From: Stomorhina lunata
Lineage: Eukaryota; Arthropoda; Insecta; Diptera; Rhiniidae
Length of the DNA stretch: 64,000 nt
NCBI GenBank assembly: GCA_933228675.1
Contig: OW121742.1
Location: 18,342,877 to 18,406,876 of the forward strand
Reading direction: 5' to 3'
The notes under the pieces are model-generated. The model had not been told where the DNA came from. It was given only the letters and a program-made list of their open reading frames with translations, and searched no databases. Each line of letters opens with the position of its first letter. The stretch's first letter is position 1. Made by a program: the position numbers and the translations under genes. This document shows positions 21,912 through 34,562 of this stretch, in pieces.

Positions 21912-24220
21912 GCCTCCTAAAAATATGCATTAAGAAATTTTTTCTATAGAAAATTTCTTTTAGAATTTTTTTTATAGAAAAATTTTCATTCAGAAATTTT
22001 TTCTTTAGAAAAATTTTCATTAAGAAATTTTTTATATAAAAAATTTTTATTAAGAAATTTTTTCTATAGAAAAATTTTCATTAAGAAATTTTTTCTATAG
22101 AAAAATTTTCATTAAGAAATTGTTTCTATAGAAAAATTTTCATTAAGAAATTTTTTCTATAGAAAAATTTTCATTAAGAAATTTTTTCTATAGAAACATT
22201 TTCATTAAGAAATTTTTTCTATAGAAAAATTTTCATTAAGAAATTTTTTCTATAGAAAAATTTTCATTAAGAAATTTTTTTTATAGAAAAATTTTCATTA
22301 AGAAATTTTTTCTATAGAAAAATTTTCATTAAGAAATTTTTTCTATAGAAAAATTTTCATTAAGAAATTTTTTCTATAGAAAAATTTTCATTAAGAAATT
22401 TTTTCTATAGAAAAATTTTCATTAAGAAATTTTTTCTATAGAAAAATTTTCATTAAGAAATTTTTTCTATAGAAAAATTTTCATTAAGAAATTTTTTCTA
22501 TAGAAAAATTTTCATTAAGAAATTTTTTCTATAGAAAAATTTTCATTAAGAAATTTTTTCTATAGAAAAATTTTCATTAAGAAATTTTTTCTATAGAAAA
22601 ATTTTCATTAAGAAATTTTTTCTATAGAAAAATTTTCATTAAGAAATTTTTTCTATAGAAAAATTTCCATTAAGAAATTTTTTCTATAGAAAAATTTTCA
22701 TTAAGAAATTTTTTCTATAGAAAAATTTTCATTAAGAAATTTTTTCTATAGAAAAATTTTCATTAAGAAATTTTTTCTATAGAAAAATTTTCATTAAGAA
22801 ATTTTTTCTATAGAAAAATTTTCATTAAGAAATTTTTTCTATAGAAAAATTTTCATTAAGAAATTTTTTCTATAGAAAAATTTTCATCAAGAAATTTTTT
22901 CTATAGAAAAATTTTCATTAAGAAATTTTTTCTATAGAAAAAATTTTCATTAAGAAATTTTTTCTATAGAAAAATTTTCATTAAGAAATTTTTTCTATAG
23001 AAAAATTTTCATTAAGAAATTTTTTCTATAGAAAAATTTTCATTAAGAAATTTTTTCTATAGAAAAATTTTCATTAAGAAATTTTTTCTATAGAAAAATT
23101 TTCATTAAGAAATTTTTTCTATAGAAAAATTTTCATTAAGAAATTTTTTCTATAGAAAAATTTTCATTAAGAAATTTTTTCTATAGAAAAATTTTCATTA
23201 AGAAATTTTTTCTATAGAAAAATTTTCATTAAGAAATTTTTTCTATAGAAAAATTTTCATTAAGAAATTTTTTCTATAGAAAAATTTTCATTAAGAAATT
23301 TTTTCTTTAGAAAAATTTTCATTAAGAAATTTTTTCTATAGAAAAATTTTCATTAAGAAATTTTTTCTATAGAAAAATTTTCATTAAGAAATTTTTTCTA
23401 TAGAAAAATTTTTATTAAGAAATTTTTTCTATAGAAAAATTTTCATTAAGAAATTTTTTCTATAGAAAAATTTTCATTAAGAAATTTTTTCTATAGAAAA
23501 ATTTTCATTAAGAAATTTTTTCTATAGAAAAATTTTCATCAAGAAATTTTTTTTTATAGAAAAATGTTCATTAAGAAATTTTTTCTATAGAACAATTTTC
23601 ATTAAGAAATTTTTTCTATAGCAAATTTTTCATTAAGAAATTTTTTCGATAGCAAAATTTTCATTAAGAAATTTTTTCTATAGAAAAATTTTCATTACGA
23701 AATTTTTTCTATAGAAAAATTTTCATTAAGAAAATTTTTCTATAGAAAAATTTTCATTAAGAAATTTTTTCTATAGAAAAATTTTCATTAAGAAATTTTT
23801 TCATTAAGAAATTTTTTCTATAGAAAAATTTTCATTAAGAAATTTTTTCTATAGAAAAATTTCTTTTACAATTTTTTTATAGAAAAATTTTCATTCAGAA
23901 ATTTTTTGTATAGAAAAATTTTAGTTAAGAAATGTTTTCACTAGAAAAATTTCATTGAAATTTTGTCTATAGAAAAATTTTCATTAGGAAATTTTTTCTA
24001 TAGAAAAATTTTCATTAAGAAATTTTTTTCTATAGACAAATTTTCATTAAGAAATTTTTTTCTATAGAAAAATTTCCATTAAGAAATTTTTGTTATAGAA
24101 AAATTTTCATTGAGAAATTTTTGCTATAGAAAAATTATCAATAATAAATTTTATCTATAGAAAAACTTTAATTAATTAATTTTTTTCAATAGAAAATTTT
24201 CATAAAGAATCTTTTTCAGA
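21912..24220 (+). repeat. Minisatellite array B (31-bp unit, highly homogeneous)
   Basis: About 70 units, read GAAATTTTTTCTATAGAAAA followed by ATTTTCATTAA (31 bp). Copies from about 22030 to 23530 are almost identical; the outer units are diverged. The unit differs in sequence from family A although the period is the same. The array begins exactly at the tail of a CCTCCTAAAAATATGC motif (21912-21929), whose following bases are the ATTAAG of the first unit. Confidence 0.95.
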
Positions 24221-24234
24221 AATATTTCTTTTTC

Positions 24235-25279
24235 GAGATGTCGTCTTCCTATTCTATTTTCCTTTACTTAAGCTATGTCAAAAAAGGGTTCAGCACTCCT
24301 CTTTATTTTTATATGTCTGTCAGTGACATGAGTCGGGTTAGCATACGAACAAAAAACTTTAGAAAAAATCAAACTAAAATAAAAGCTTTTAAGTACTTTA
24401 GACTTGAAGCTTTCACATGTTGATGATGACGCGTCAATATTTCCTTTATAGTTTGTCTCTACAAATATTTTGGCAAACAACGGAAACTCCTTTTTTTCAT
24501 ATACGAAAATCCCACTTAGTTTTACCCCTTTTGCTCCTTTGGTCTATTCATTTTTACCCACTCATTTCAGCACCTTTTATTTAACACCATTAAATTGATG
24601 AAAAAAGTCATTTCCGTTTCCTAAAACTCTCAAAGGTTTTTGCAAAGTAATAAAATTTTAGAGTTTTTTCACCTGAAGGCATCATGAGGTGGCACAGTCT
24701 AAACTAAATTTGTAACAAAATAACAAAACATATTAATTCTATTTATTTGTTGCTGATGTCAATACAAATATCCTTTTAGTCAGTCATCTCCTTTTTTTTT
24801 CTAAAAAAAAGTCCTTTTCGTACTTAAAAACTAATAGCTTTTAAATGTAGTTTTTAGCTTAAGTGGCGGCAAGGTTGAGCCATAGAATTTATATTTTCTT
24901 TGTTAAGACTTTGATGTCTTCTTGTCTGTTTGATAATATTTGATCTTGGAAGGATTTGTAGTTCATGTAAACATTTGTAAATTATCGGGTTTATTATAGT
25001 AAAATAGCTTTAAGCTATTTATTGCTTTAGTCATTTGTCTAAGACGCCTAAGTGTATGCTTTAGTTAATGTTATTTGCATGTCATTTTGGTTTTTGGAGA
25101 GATTTGTTAAAGATTTCGATTGATTTTGAGGGCATGGAAATCAAATTTGTAGCTTTCCTATTAAACAAATAGTTTATTTAAACAAGGACAAAATGACAAC
25201 TATCAGAATTTTTCTAGGCTCCTAAAAGTACACTATACTTTAAACAAGATCAAAAATTCTATAAGGAAAGTTTAAATTA
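24235..25279. other. Unique AT-rich intergenic DNA
   Basis: No supported gene. Overlapping short open frames on both strands (24238-24480) show no domain. Two variants of the array-border motif lie at about 25046-25064 and 25218-25232, just before array A6. Confidence 0.5.
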
Positions 25280-27450
25280 GTTATGAAATTAAGCAAATTT
25301 TTGAAAAAATTCCTATTAAAATATGAAATTTTTGTAAAATTTCCTATTAAAATAAGAAATTTTTGAAGAATTTGCTATAAAAATATAAAATTCTTCCTAT
25401 AAAAATATACATTTTTTAGAAATTTCCTATAAAAATTAGAAATTTTTTAATAGTTTTCTATAAAAATACGAAATTTTTTAAAAATTTCCTATAATAATAA
25501 GTTTTTGAAGGATTAGAAATTAAAAAAAAATTAATAAAAACAAGAATTATTTGAAAATTTTCTATTACAAGTAAAAAATTTTTGAAAAATTTCTTATAAA
25601 AATAAGAAATTTTAGAAAAAAATTTCCTATAAAATTAAGATATTTTTGAAAAATTTCTTATAAAAATAAGAAATTTTTAAAAGGTTCCAATAAAAATAAT
25701 ACATTTTTGAAAAATTTGCTATAAAAGTAAGAAAACTTTAAAAAATTGGTTATAAAAATAAGAAGTTTTTGAAAAATTTGCTATAAAAATAAGAAACTTT
25801 TCAAAAATTTTCTATAAAAATAAGAAATTAAAAAAAAATCTGATAAAAATATCTAAAAATTCTAAAAATAAAAAAATGTTGGAAATTTTCGTATAAAGAA
25901 ATTTTTGAGAAATTTCCTATAAAAATAAGAAATTTTTGAAAATTTTCCTAAAAAAATATAAGTTTTTGAAAAATTTTTAAAAAAATTAGAAAATTTCTAT
26001 AAAAATTAAAAATTTTTGAAAATTTCCTTTAAAAAATGTTTAAAAAATTTCCTATAAAAATAAGAAATTTTTGAAAAATTTCCTATCAAAACAGGAAATT
26101 TTTGAAAAATTTCCTATCAAAAAAGGAAATTTTTGAAAAACTTCCCATTAAAATAAGAAATTTTTGAAAAATTTCCTATAAAAATAAGAAATTTTTGAAA
26201 AAATTTCCTATAAAAAAAATTTTTGAAAAATTTCCTATAAAAAATAGAAAATTTTTGAAAAATTTCCTATAAAAAAGAGAAATTTCTGGAAAGCTTCCTA
26301 TAAAAATAGGAAATTTGTGAAAAATATCCTATAAAAATTCGAAATTTTTGAAAAATTTCCTATCTTTATATAAGAATAAGTACGTTTTTGAAGTATTTTC
26401 TTTAAAAATAAGAAATGTTTGAAAAATTTGCTATAAAAATAAGAAATTTTTGAAAAAATTCCTATAAAAATAAGAAATTTTTGAAAAATTTCCTATAAAA
26501 ATAAGATTTTTTGTTTTTAAATTTCCTATATAAATAAGAAATTTTTGAAAAATTTTCTATAAAAGTAAGAAATTTTTGAAAAACCTATAAAAATATGAAA
26601 TTTTTGAAAAATTTCCTATAAAAATAGGAAAAATTTCCTACAAAAATCGGAAATTTTTTAAAAATTTCTTATGAAAATTTCATTTTTTTTGAAATTTTCT
26701 ATAAAAATAAAAAATTTTTAAAAAATTTCCTATAAAAATAAAGAATTTATGAAAAATTTTCTAAAAAATTAAGATTTTTTTTTGAAAACATAAGAAATTT
26801 TTGAAAATTTTTCTATAAAAATAAGACATTTTTGAAAAATTTCCTATATAAGTAAGAAATTTTTGAAAAATTTCCTATAAATTTTTTAAAAATTTCTTAT
26901 AAAAATAAAAATTTCCTATAAAAATAAGAAATTTTTTAAAAATTTTCTATTAAAATAAGAATTTTTTAAAAATTTCCTAAAAAAAATAAAAAATGATTGA
27001 AAAATTTCCTATAAAAATAAGAAATTTTTGAAAAATTTACTATAAATATAAGAAATTTTTTAAAACTTTCCTATAAAATGCAGAATTTTCTTAAAAATAT
27101 GAAAAATTTTCTTTTAAAATAGGAAATATTTAAAAAATTTCCTATAAAAATAAGAAAGTTTTGAAAAATTTCCTTCAAAAATGAGAAATTTTTGTTAAAT
27201 TTCCTATAAAAATAATTTTTTTTAAATTTCCTTTAAAAATAAGAAGTTTTTGAAAATTTCCTATAAAATTAAGAAATTTTTATACAATTTCTTATATAAA
27301 TAAGAAATTTCTAAAAAAATTTCCTATAAAAATAAGATTTTTTTTAAATTCCTATAAAAATTAGAAATTTTCGAAAAAATTTGTTAAAAAAAATAAGAAA
27401 TGTTTGAAAATTTTCCTATAAAAATAAGAAATTTTTTTAAAAAAATTCCT
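25280..27450 (+). repeat. Minisatellite array A6 (31-bp unit, forward, diverged)
   Basis: About 70 units of family A with many substitutions and partial deletions. The best preserved stretch is 26040-26200. No higher-order pattern is visible by eye, so it appears older than A3. Confidence 0.92.
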
Positions 27451-30125
27451 TTCTGACATTTATTTAGAAAAATATGAACTTCTTTCTTTTAGAAAAATTT
27501 ATAGTTATTTAGGTAGTAATAGCCTTTCACACATTAAGTTTTTCAGTGATTTTAAAACTTGGGTTATTGTGAATAAATTCTTATGTAGGTTTAAGTGATC
27601 GATTTATTGCGTTAGTCTAGACATAAACTACTGCTGCCAGTTTGAGCACTAATTGTGAATTGATGCTAGTTAATACACAAACCTCATGACATTTGATTGT
27701 GAGTTGATCGCATTGAATTCACCACATATTTTTTTTTGGAATGAACTAATATAATAATATTACAAATTTTATTGAATTCGCTATTTGATAGGGTTCAAAG
27801 ATATCGTATTTCTATCCGGTTATTTCTAATTGTTTTCTAATTTGATTAAGAAAAAAAATCTTAAATTTAGAGAAATGTATGAAATTTTTATTTAACCGAT
27901 ATAATAATCCTTAGAATTTAATGCTTAAAGATGAGCTCTTGTAAATGTTGATATCGACCACGGGCCAAATGGTTCATGCCCTAATTAAATTTTTTCATAC
28001 TCTCGATATCATGAAGAAATTCTTCATTATTTAATTTCAGCGCGCCATATGGTGCGGCCTTGTCCCTTTGAAAATGAGTCTTAACATAAAAAATAGTCTT
28101 GAAAAGTTAAATCGAACGATCTAAGAGGTCATTTGTCTGACCCTAAACATGAAATAAACTGTTCACTGATCTAAATTCTTGTATTCAAATGTAAATTACA
28201 ATCTTTCTTTTGAAAGTTCATAATCATACATACTATAATAAAATTTTAATTAAAGAAATATTTTCTATTATTGATATATTTTGTAGAAAATAATACAAGA
28301 AATAAACAGCCTAAAGCAAATCTGTTGCAGTGAGTTTGGGTTTAAATTAGTTTTGTATTGAATTTATAATTGACGTTTCTTTTGAAATATCTAAGTCTAA
28401 GAAATTTTTAATTTAATTTTAAAATATAAAGAAAATAATTAAATTAACATATTCTTTCTTGGTACTTTCAATTAATATTTATAATTAAAATTCAAACTGA
28501 TTAAATGGAAAATTGTATATATCAAAAATTTACATAAAAATTTACATAAAACTAAATTTTTCAAAAAATAATTTTGTGATATATTGTAATAAATGTCTAT
28601 AATTAAAGCACAAACATTTTCGTTTAAATCCTTAATTCAATTGTTTAATTATTTTTACTTACAAATATTCGCTTTTTACATAAATTTAAGCTTTACTTAT
28701 TAATCAGTAACACCTTTTTAATCCCTTAGCTCATTTTTTCCACTTATAACAAACATTACATAACTAATGTTTATCCCAAAACTATGCTTTATTTTTATTA
28801 AATATTTTTAGCCCTTAAATATGCTTTACTAGTTTATGATGTAACAATCCATTTGAAATCTTGAAATTACTATCCATTTATGCTAAATGTGGTGTTAAAC
28901 ATTTATTTAAAGAAAACTAAAATATTACCATTATTTGTTTATTTAAATCCTGCCCTCCCCCCTCAAAAGTATGCTACATAAATTCAAATTATGTTTAGCA
29001 ATTCCATTTATATGATTTCAGTTCAGCTCTGCCAAATCCCCATTTAATTTTCATCCTAAATGTCATAACGTATTTCAATAGTCATCTGTTAAATGAAAAA
29101 TTGCTAGTTTAAATGGAAAGCAAACAAAAAAATAGTTGAAATTCTGAAAAAATACTTTAGAGTTTATATAATTACATTATATTTTATATCCGTTTCCTTT
29201 TTTGTTGGTTCCTGCTTACCAAAAAAACAGAAGAAAATAACTGACCAAATAAACCTTTGTATCTCCCTTAAAAAAAAGAATCCAGGAAAAAACACATTTA
29301 AACCCCAATTCCCTAAAGCAAATGAAATTTACAAATATTAATAAATATTTAAACATGGTTTGTGAGCTGAAAGGATACTCATGCCAGCAGCAGCACCCAA
29401 CAGTAATAGCAGAGTAATTCATATACGAGTCCAGAATCCATACATACATAATAATAATCATAACAAAATATTAGCAAGAATCTATGTGTGTGTATGAGTG
29501 TAAATGTTTGGTTTAAGGATTCTCTAGCTTCGACTTTGTGTACATCCATGTGAGTGTGAATGTGGCTGTGTATTTTGTGTTTAACTTGAAAACATAAATG
29601 TATTCATTACATTTACAAGCCCTAACATAAACATTTTATATTATTATACTTTATGGGTTCAAATATGTAACTACAACTTCTATCCAATCCAATCTACCTA
29701 ATACAAACATTCTAACACAAACACACACACAGGCATTTATGCATTCATCCAAAAAGTACTCATAAATATCTAGGATCATGTACATAGGTATATGTATGTA
29801 TGTATGTATGTATTTGATGATGCCTGTAACTTTATGATATCAACTATTTTACAATCTCTTATGTGAATATATGTTACGTTACTCTATTACTCTCATACGA
29901 GAAGTAAATATGAATAAATGTTTCATTTGTCTGCTCCTGGTTACAAATTTAATTTCGTTTTAGCTGTTTCGACTGCAGTAGCAAACGCCAGAAATTCTTT
30001 GAATTTTTTATACATAGAAAATTTATCAAATATGTAATATTGCATTTCGGACAAGTTCATTTGGTTGGCTTTATTTATTAATGAATGAATTTTTGGTGAG
30101 CTTTTAAAACATTTACTCTAAAAAT
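27451..30125. other. Unique AT-rich intergenic DNA
   Basis: No supported gene or RNA. A TATG microsatellite lies at 29791-29813. Two variants of the border motif lie at 28811-28827 and 28961-28975. A short ACAC run is near 29718-29730. Confidence 0.5.
29791..29813. repeat. TATG microsatellite
   Basis: Five to six uninterrupted TATG units. Confidence 0.9.
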
Positions 30126-30129
30126 AGTT

Positions 30130-30500
30130 ATATAATAGAGCGGTTCGCCTTCCATTCAAAAAAGTTGTTTCAGACACCCCTACCATTAAAGATGATGTTA
30201 CAACAACTCTATTTTTTTGCCACGCCTACAAATACCGCCCTTTTAGTATTTTGTGCACGGTGTCGCCATTTTTAGTCCGGTCATAACATTTTATGTGAAC
30301 CACCGTGTTATAGCAGATAAGTTATTCGCCTATAATACCAGAGGTCCCAAGTTCGATCCCTGGCCAGACCCACTTGAAAAAATAAATTTTCAAAAAAACT
30401 GTTCACCTCATAACTCAGCTTGCCACTGGTTATTGAGTATTAGGCTATGTAAAATTTCTCTAACTAATACATTTGCCGTTCGAAGCCAGAGTTAAATCGT
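30130..30500 (+). mobile_element. SINE-like element with tRNA-derived head
   Basis: An A-box-like TAGCAGATAAG at 30311-30321 and a B-box-like GTTCGATCC at 30351-30359 are spaced 5 bases too closely for a normal tRNA. The bases that would form the acceptor stem do not pair. This fits a tRNA-derived SINE or a decayed tRNA better than a working tRNA gene. Boundaries are uncertain. The 80-codon open frame here overlaps the tRNA-like head and is not taken as a gene. Confidence 0.45.
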
Positions 30501-30504
30501 CCAA

Positions 30505-31175
30505 ATTTTTATCGAAAATTTTTTACATCAAAAATTTTATTGAAACTTTTTCTCATCAAAAATTTTTATTAAAAATTTTTCATATCAAAAATTTTTATAG
30601 AACATTTTTCACAACAAAAGTTTTATAGAAACTTTTTTGAACATTTTTCACATCAAAAATTTTTTTAGAAATTTTTCGCGTCAAAAATCTTTATAAAAAA
30701 ATTTTTCACATCAAAAATTTTTATAGAAAATTTTTCACTTCGAAAATTTTTGTAAAAATTTTTACATCAAAAATTTTTATACAAATTTTTTCTCATCAAA
30801 AATGTCTATAGAAATTTTTTTTCATCAAAAATTTGTATAAATTTATAACATAAAAAATTTTTATAGAATATTTTTCACATAAAAAATTTTATAGAAATTT
30901 TTCTCAAAAAATTTTTGTTTTTTTATAAAAAATATTTTTATAGAAAATTTTTCATAACAACAATTTGTATAGAAAATTTTTTTACATCAAAAATTTTTAT
31001 TGCAATTTCCTCAGCAATAAGTTTTTAGAAAATTTTTGATGTGCAAAATATTTTTATAGAAAAATTTTCATATCATAAATTATATAGAAAATTTTTCACA
31101 TCAAAAATTTTTGTAGAAAATTTTTCACATCAAAAATTGTTATAGAAATTTATCGCATCAAAATTTTTTTGTTTA
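30505..31175 (+). repeat. Minisatellite array C (about 29-bp unit, diverged)
   Basis: Units read approximately TTTTTCACATCAAAAATTTT followed by TATAGAAAA, about 29 bp. They are strongly diverged but the CACATC landmark recurs. The TATAGAAAATTTTT core is shared with families B and D. Confidence 0.85.
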
Positions 31176-31700
31176 GTCGAAACATAAATCGAGGGGCCTC
31201 TTCTAGTCAAAACCTCAATCGTGATCATCAAGTGCTATGAATTTCAATCGTAAGTCTTTGTATAGTCGAAACTATAATCGGACGATAGTCCGAGTATAGA
31301 GTATATGAAGTCAAAACCTTAATCGTGATCTTCAAGTACTCTAAACATTAATCGTAGATCTTTAAATAGTCGGAACTTCAATCGGGAGTCATTTAAAGTT
31401 TAAACCTTAATCTTAATCTTATATACTCTGAACTTCAATCGTAGGTCTTTGTATAGTCAGAACTTAATTCGGAGGTCTTTGATCTTTAAATTGTAAAAAT
31501 CTAATAAAGTTTTTATGTAGTCAAAATCTTAAACTTGAAAGATATTTATAGAAAGTGACCCAATCGTAGGTATTTATATAGTCAAAGTCTCATTCGTATG
31601 GATTTTTAAAAACAAATTCTTATTCGTTAGGCTCTAAAAGTCAAAGTCTTAATCGTAGTTTTTTACATAGAGCAAAGACTCTATAATATAAAGATATTGC
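31176..31700 (+). repeat. Minisatellite array E, left arm (about 30-36-bp unit)
   Basis: Units contain AATCGTAGGTCTTTGTATAGTC with variation. Scattered units continue at 31980-32110 and 32810-33230. The reverse complement of the array at 38280-39245 reads with the same TCAATCGT..ACTTTCTATATTCG order, so the two arrays are inverted copies of one family. Confidence 0.82.
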
Positions 31701-32139
31701 ACTCCATACTTTTATTTTCTGTCAAAAGTGATAATAAAGTGGATAAAGAACAATGAATAACACATAAACGCACAAATAAACATACATTTAATGAGCACGT
31801 GAGTGTGCATTAGCTTTCTCTCATTGGATAATCGTCTTCATTAGTTGTTTACGAATTACAGTAAAAGCGGTATACTCTATTTTTAATAGGACTTATCGAA
31901 AAGACTATATGCCAAGTCAATGTATAGAAGTACAATATCCTTACATTATAGAGTCTTTGGTTAGAGTATAGTATAGTATATATAGTATTAGGTCTTTGTA
32001 TAGATAGATCTCTCCTTAGTCTTTATATAGTCAGGGCGTTATTCTTAGATCTTTAGATAGTCGAAATCTCAATCGTAGTTGTTAATATAGTCAGGGGCTC
32101 ATTTGTACAAACTCAGAGACTTCTAGGTAGAAACTCAGA

Positions 32140-32439
32140 GGCCAAATCACCGCATTCAATATCGATAGAAATGTAAGATATTTCAGTAACATTTGTGTAG
32201 CATACTTTAAGGATACTTTAAATATTATATATCATATAAGGTTCACTACATTATAACTTATTTCATAAAAGTTCCTTAATAGTAAAACTATTTCGTTTTA
32301 AATAAATATTTTGTCAAACAAACGGATATGTTAAGATATCAAATTTTATTAAACTTTTGAAAATCCCTACGGTATGTTACACAATATTTGCTTAAAAGTC
32401 TGAGTTTTCGGTCGATAATGAATAAGGCGATTTGGCTCC
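32140..32439 (+). mobile_element. Miniature inverted-repeat element (GGCCAAAT family), copy 1
   Basis: About 300 bp with terminal inverted repeats: GGCCAAATCACCGCATTCAA at the left end, and GGAGCCAAATCGCCTTATTC when the right end is read in reverse. The inside contains GTAGCATACTTTAAGGATAC. Length, inverted ends and lack of coding capacity indicate a MITE. It is inserted in the diverged E repeat region. Confidence 0.75.
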
Positions 32440-32460
32440 AGATTTTATGTCTTAGGTCTT

Positions 32461-32798
32461 TATATGCGACCCGGTCTATGAAAAGAGAAAAGGTGGCTTA
32501 TGACTCAAAAACAAACTTTCAAAAAATTAGATAAAAATTTCAAAAAATTAGCTAATTTTTCGAATTTTTGCTTTTGAGTCATAAGAGTCATATCGATAAA
32601 AATGTAAGATATTTCAGTAACATTTGTGTAGCATACTTTAAGGATACTTTAAAAATTATATATCATATAAGGTTCACTACATTATAACATATTTCATAGA
32701 TTAAAATTCATTAGATAAAAATTTCAAAAAATTAGCTAATTTTTCGAATTTTAGTTTTTGAGTCATAAGCCACCTTTTCATAGACCGGGTCACATATA
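32461..32798. mobile_element. Fold-back element with internal rearrangement
   Basis: The left arm (CCGGTCTATGAAAAG and GGTGGCTTATGACTCAAAAA, 32470-32512) is repeated in inverse at 32752-32790. Inside, a roughly 60-bp block with AAAAATTAGCTAATTTTTCG occurs twice in direct orientation (32521-32587 and 32711-32770). Between these lies a near-identical copy (about 32588-32697) of the left part of the neighbouring MITE at 32163-32270. The arrangement suggests a nested insertion or template switching. Confidence 0.7.
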
Positions 32799-32799
32799 A

Positions 32800-33400
32800 A
32801 TATGTTTGATTTTTCCTTTTATAAAGTCAGAGTCTTAATTTAGTTCGTAGGCCTCAATATTTGTATTTCTCTATATAATTAAAGCCAAAATCATATTTCT
32901 TGATACAGTCGCGGGTCGGGTTTGTATGTCGGCTATAAATGTAAATATTTTTGTAGATAGATCTTTTGTTTTACTTTATATAGTCGAAGTGTCGAATATA
33001 TCATATTTGGAATCATATTCTAGTTTTTCGTAAACTCATGAGCATTAATTTTTGGTCTTCATAATCAAAGCTTTAATCGATTGCTTTTAATATATAAGCA
33101 CACTCTTAATCTAATGTCTTTATTTATGCAACATTTTGTTTTGTCAGATCTGTAATTATAGATCATCCGTATATTTGTCGCAGGGTTTAATGTATATAGT
33201 GTGTTTTTAATTTTTAGGTCTTTTTTAAAGAGAACGAACACTCGGGCAAATTCTGCCTATACAATTGTAGTGTACATACGAATTGGGTTAAATTCTTTAG
33301 ATAGGGGATAGTGGAGAGGTGAAACGTTGTGGAAAACAGAAATAAAGATTTATTTTATTCAACACTGTAATGCCTATATTTAGAACAGAAGTTGTACAGC
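32800..33400. other. Diverged family E units and AT-rich sequence
   Basis: Scattered phrases such as TATATAGTCGAAGTG and AAGTCAGAGTCTTAAT show decayed E units. No gene seen. Confidence 0.5.
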
Positions 33401-33440
33401 CAATTTTACTTCTTTTACATCGACAGCGTGTTAATTAGTG

Positions 33441-33530
33441 CTTGACGAGACTGGGGCTCGAACCCAGGCAGAATATGATATGTTATACTAAATAGTCGAC
33501 GTACTAACCAATTAAGCCACATCACTCTCT
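33441..33530 (-). mobile_element. tRNA-derived SINE head (intact A and B boxes)
   Basis: On the minus strand, TGGCTTAATTGG (33508-33519) fits the RNA polymerase III A box and GGGTTCGAGCCCC (33453-33465) the B box. The T arm pairs perfectly (CTGGG with CCCAG around TTCGAGC). The A-to-B distance is about 11 bases longer than in an intronless tRNA, and the acceptor arms do not pair. A tRNA-derived SINE is therefore more likely than a working tRNA. An intron-bearing tRNA cannot be fully excluded by eye. Confidence 0.5.
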
Positions 33531-33548
33531 TTACCTGTGATCATTATA

Positions 33549-33591
33549 GACACTCAACCGTTTTTTTTTTTTTAAGTATCGGTTGAGTGTC
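33549..33591. other. Perfect 12-bp inverted repeat
   Basis: GACACTCAACCG at 33549-33560 is exactly inverted at 33580-33591 around a T-rich 19-base loop. Probably a small fold-back remnant. Confidence 0.8.
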
Positions 33592-34560
33592 ACGATTGAA
33601 TGTCTTTTGACTTTACAATATTAACACCAATACCCGACTGCAACTTTTCTTCACAGACATGATCTCAATAGTTGAAATTTATCTTATTTTTAGATCTCTA
33701 ATGTATTCTCAATGACAGAATGTTGCGTCTAAAGTTTTCCTCGCGTATCGTTATAGATTGGTATCTAGGCGAAATGTAAATCTTAGATCCTTTATATAGT
33801 TAGATGTTAAGCGCTTATGTATGTACATTCAGAGCATTAGTTTTTTTAAGGTTTGAGCCTGAATTCAAGGGATATATATAGACGAAAGCCTAAATCATAT
33901 TCAATATCCTATTCATCCAAATCTCATTCACTCATTTTATTTATCACAAATATAATTTTTGAATTGAAATTAGAAAAATTAAAAAATCTGATTTAAAGCA
34001 ATTTAATTTTATCTTCGAAAATTAGGTACTAAATTGTTAGCTATTTTTAGTTTTTTAAATCGTAAATTAATTTAAAAAAAATTAATGCGTGCTGATTCAT
34101 AGACTCCAGATAGATTTAAATCTTTCCTCTACTAAATCAATTTTTTTTTAATTTGATTACTTTTATATTTTGATTGAAAAAAGTAGTCAGTCTTTTACGT
34201 TTTTAAAAAAACCCAGTCTAATTCTATTAGCACCACCCAGATACACATACGTACATTCGTTTAAAATTATATGTTTTTAAAAATCTTTAAAATTTGTATT
34301 TATTCGCCTTAAATTGTTTAACTAATTCTAATTTGAATGTACTAACTAGTATGTATGGTTCTATATATATTAGATTTCTTAATATTTTTAATATTTCAAG
34401 GCCTTAGAATCACCAAAAAGTAGAAGAAACGGGTTAAAATTCTTAGTTCTTTGTTAAGATTTACATATGTGTGGATATTTTTGTTTGTAGGTATTAGTTT
34501 ATGGGGATTTTTCTGTCATCATCTTTAGGTTGCGGAAGTAGAGGTAATGCACCACTAAGA
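33592..34560. other. AT-rich sequence, nothing recognised
   Basis: No gene, RNA or clear array. Weak family E-like phrases occur up to about 33900. Confidence 0.45.
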
Positions 34561-34562
34561 TA

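Noticed and set aside
21912..24220. Centromeric satellite interpretation of the homogeneous arrays
   Set aside because: The arrays are only 1-6 kb, several unrelated families alternate with unique DNA, and an intact gene lies nearby. Dispersed minisatellite fits better.
30311..30365. Functional tRNA gene
   Set aside because: A-to-B box spacing is too short and the acceptor arms do not pair.
30253..30495. 80-codon open frame
   Set aside because: Overlaps a tRNA-derived SINE-like head, and the sequence is explained by that.
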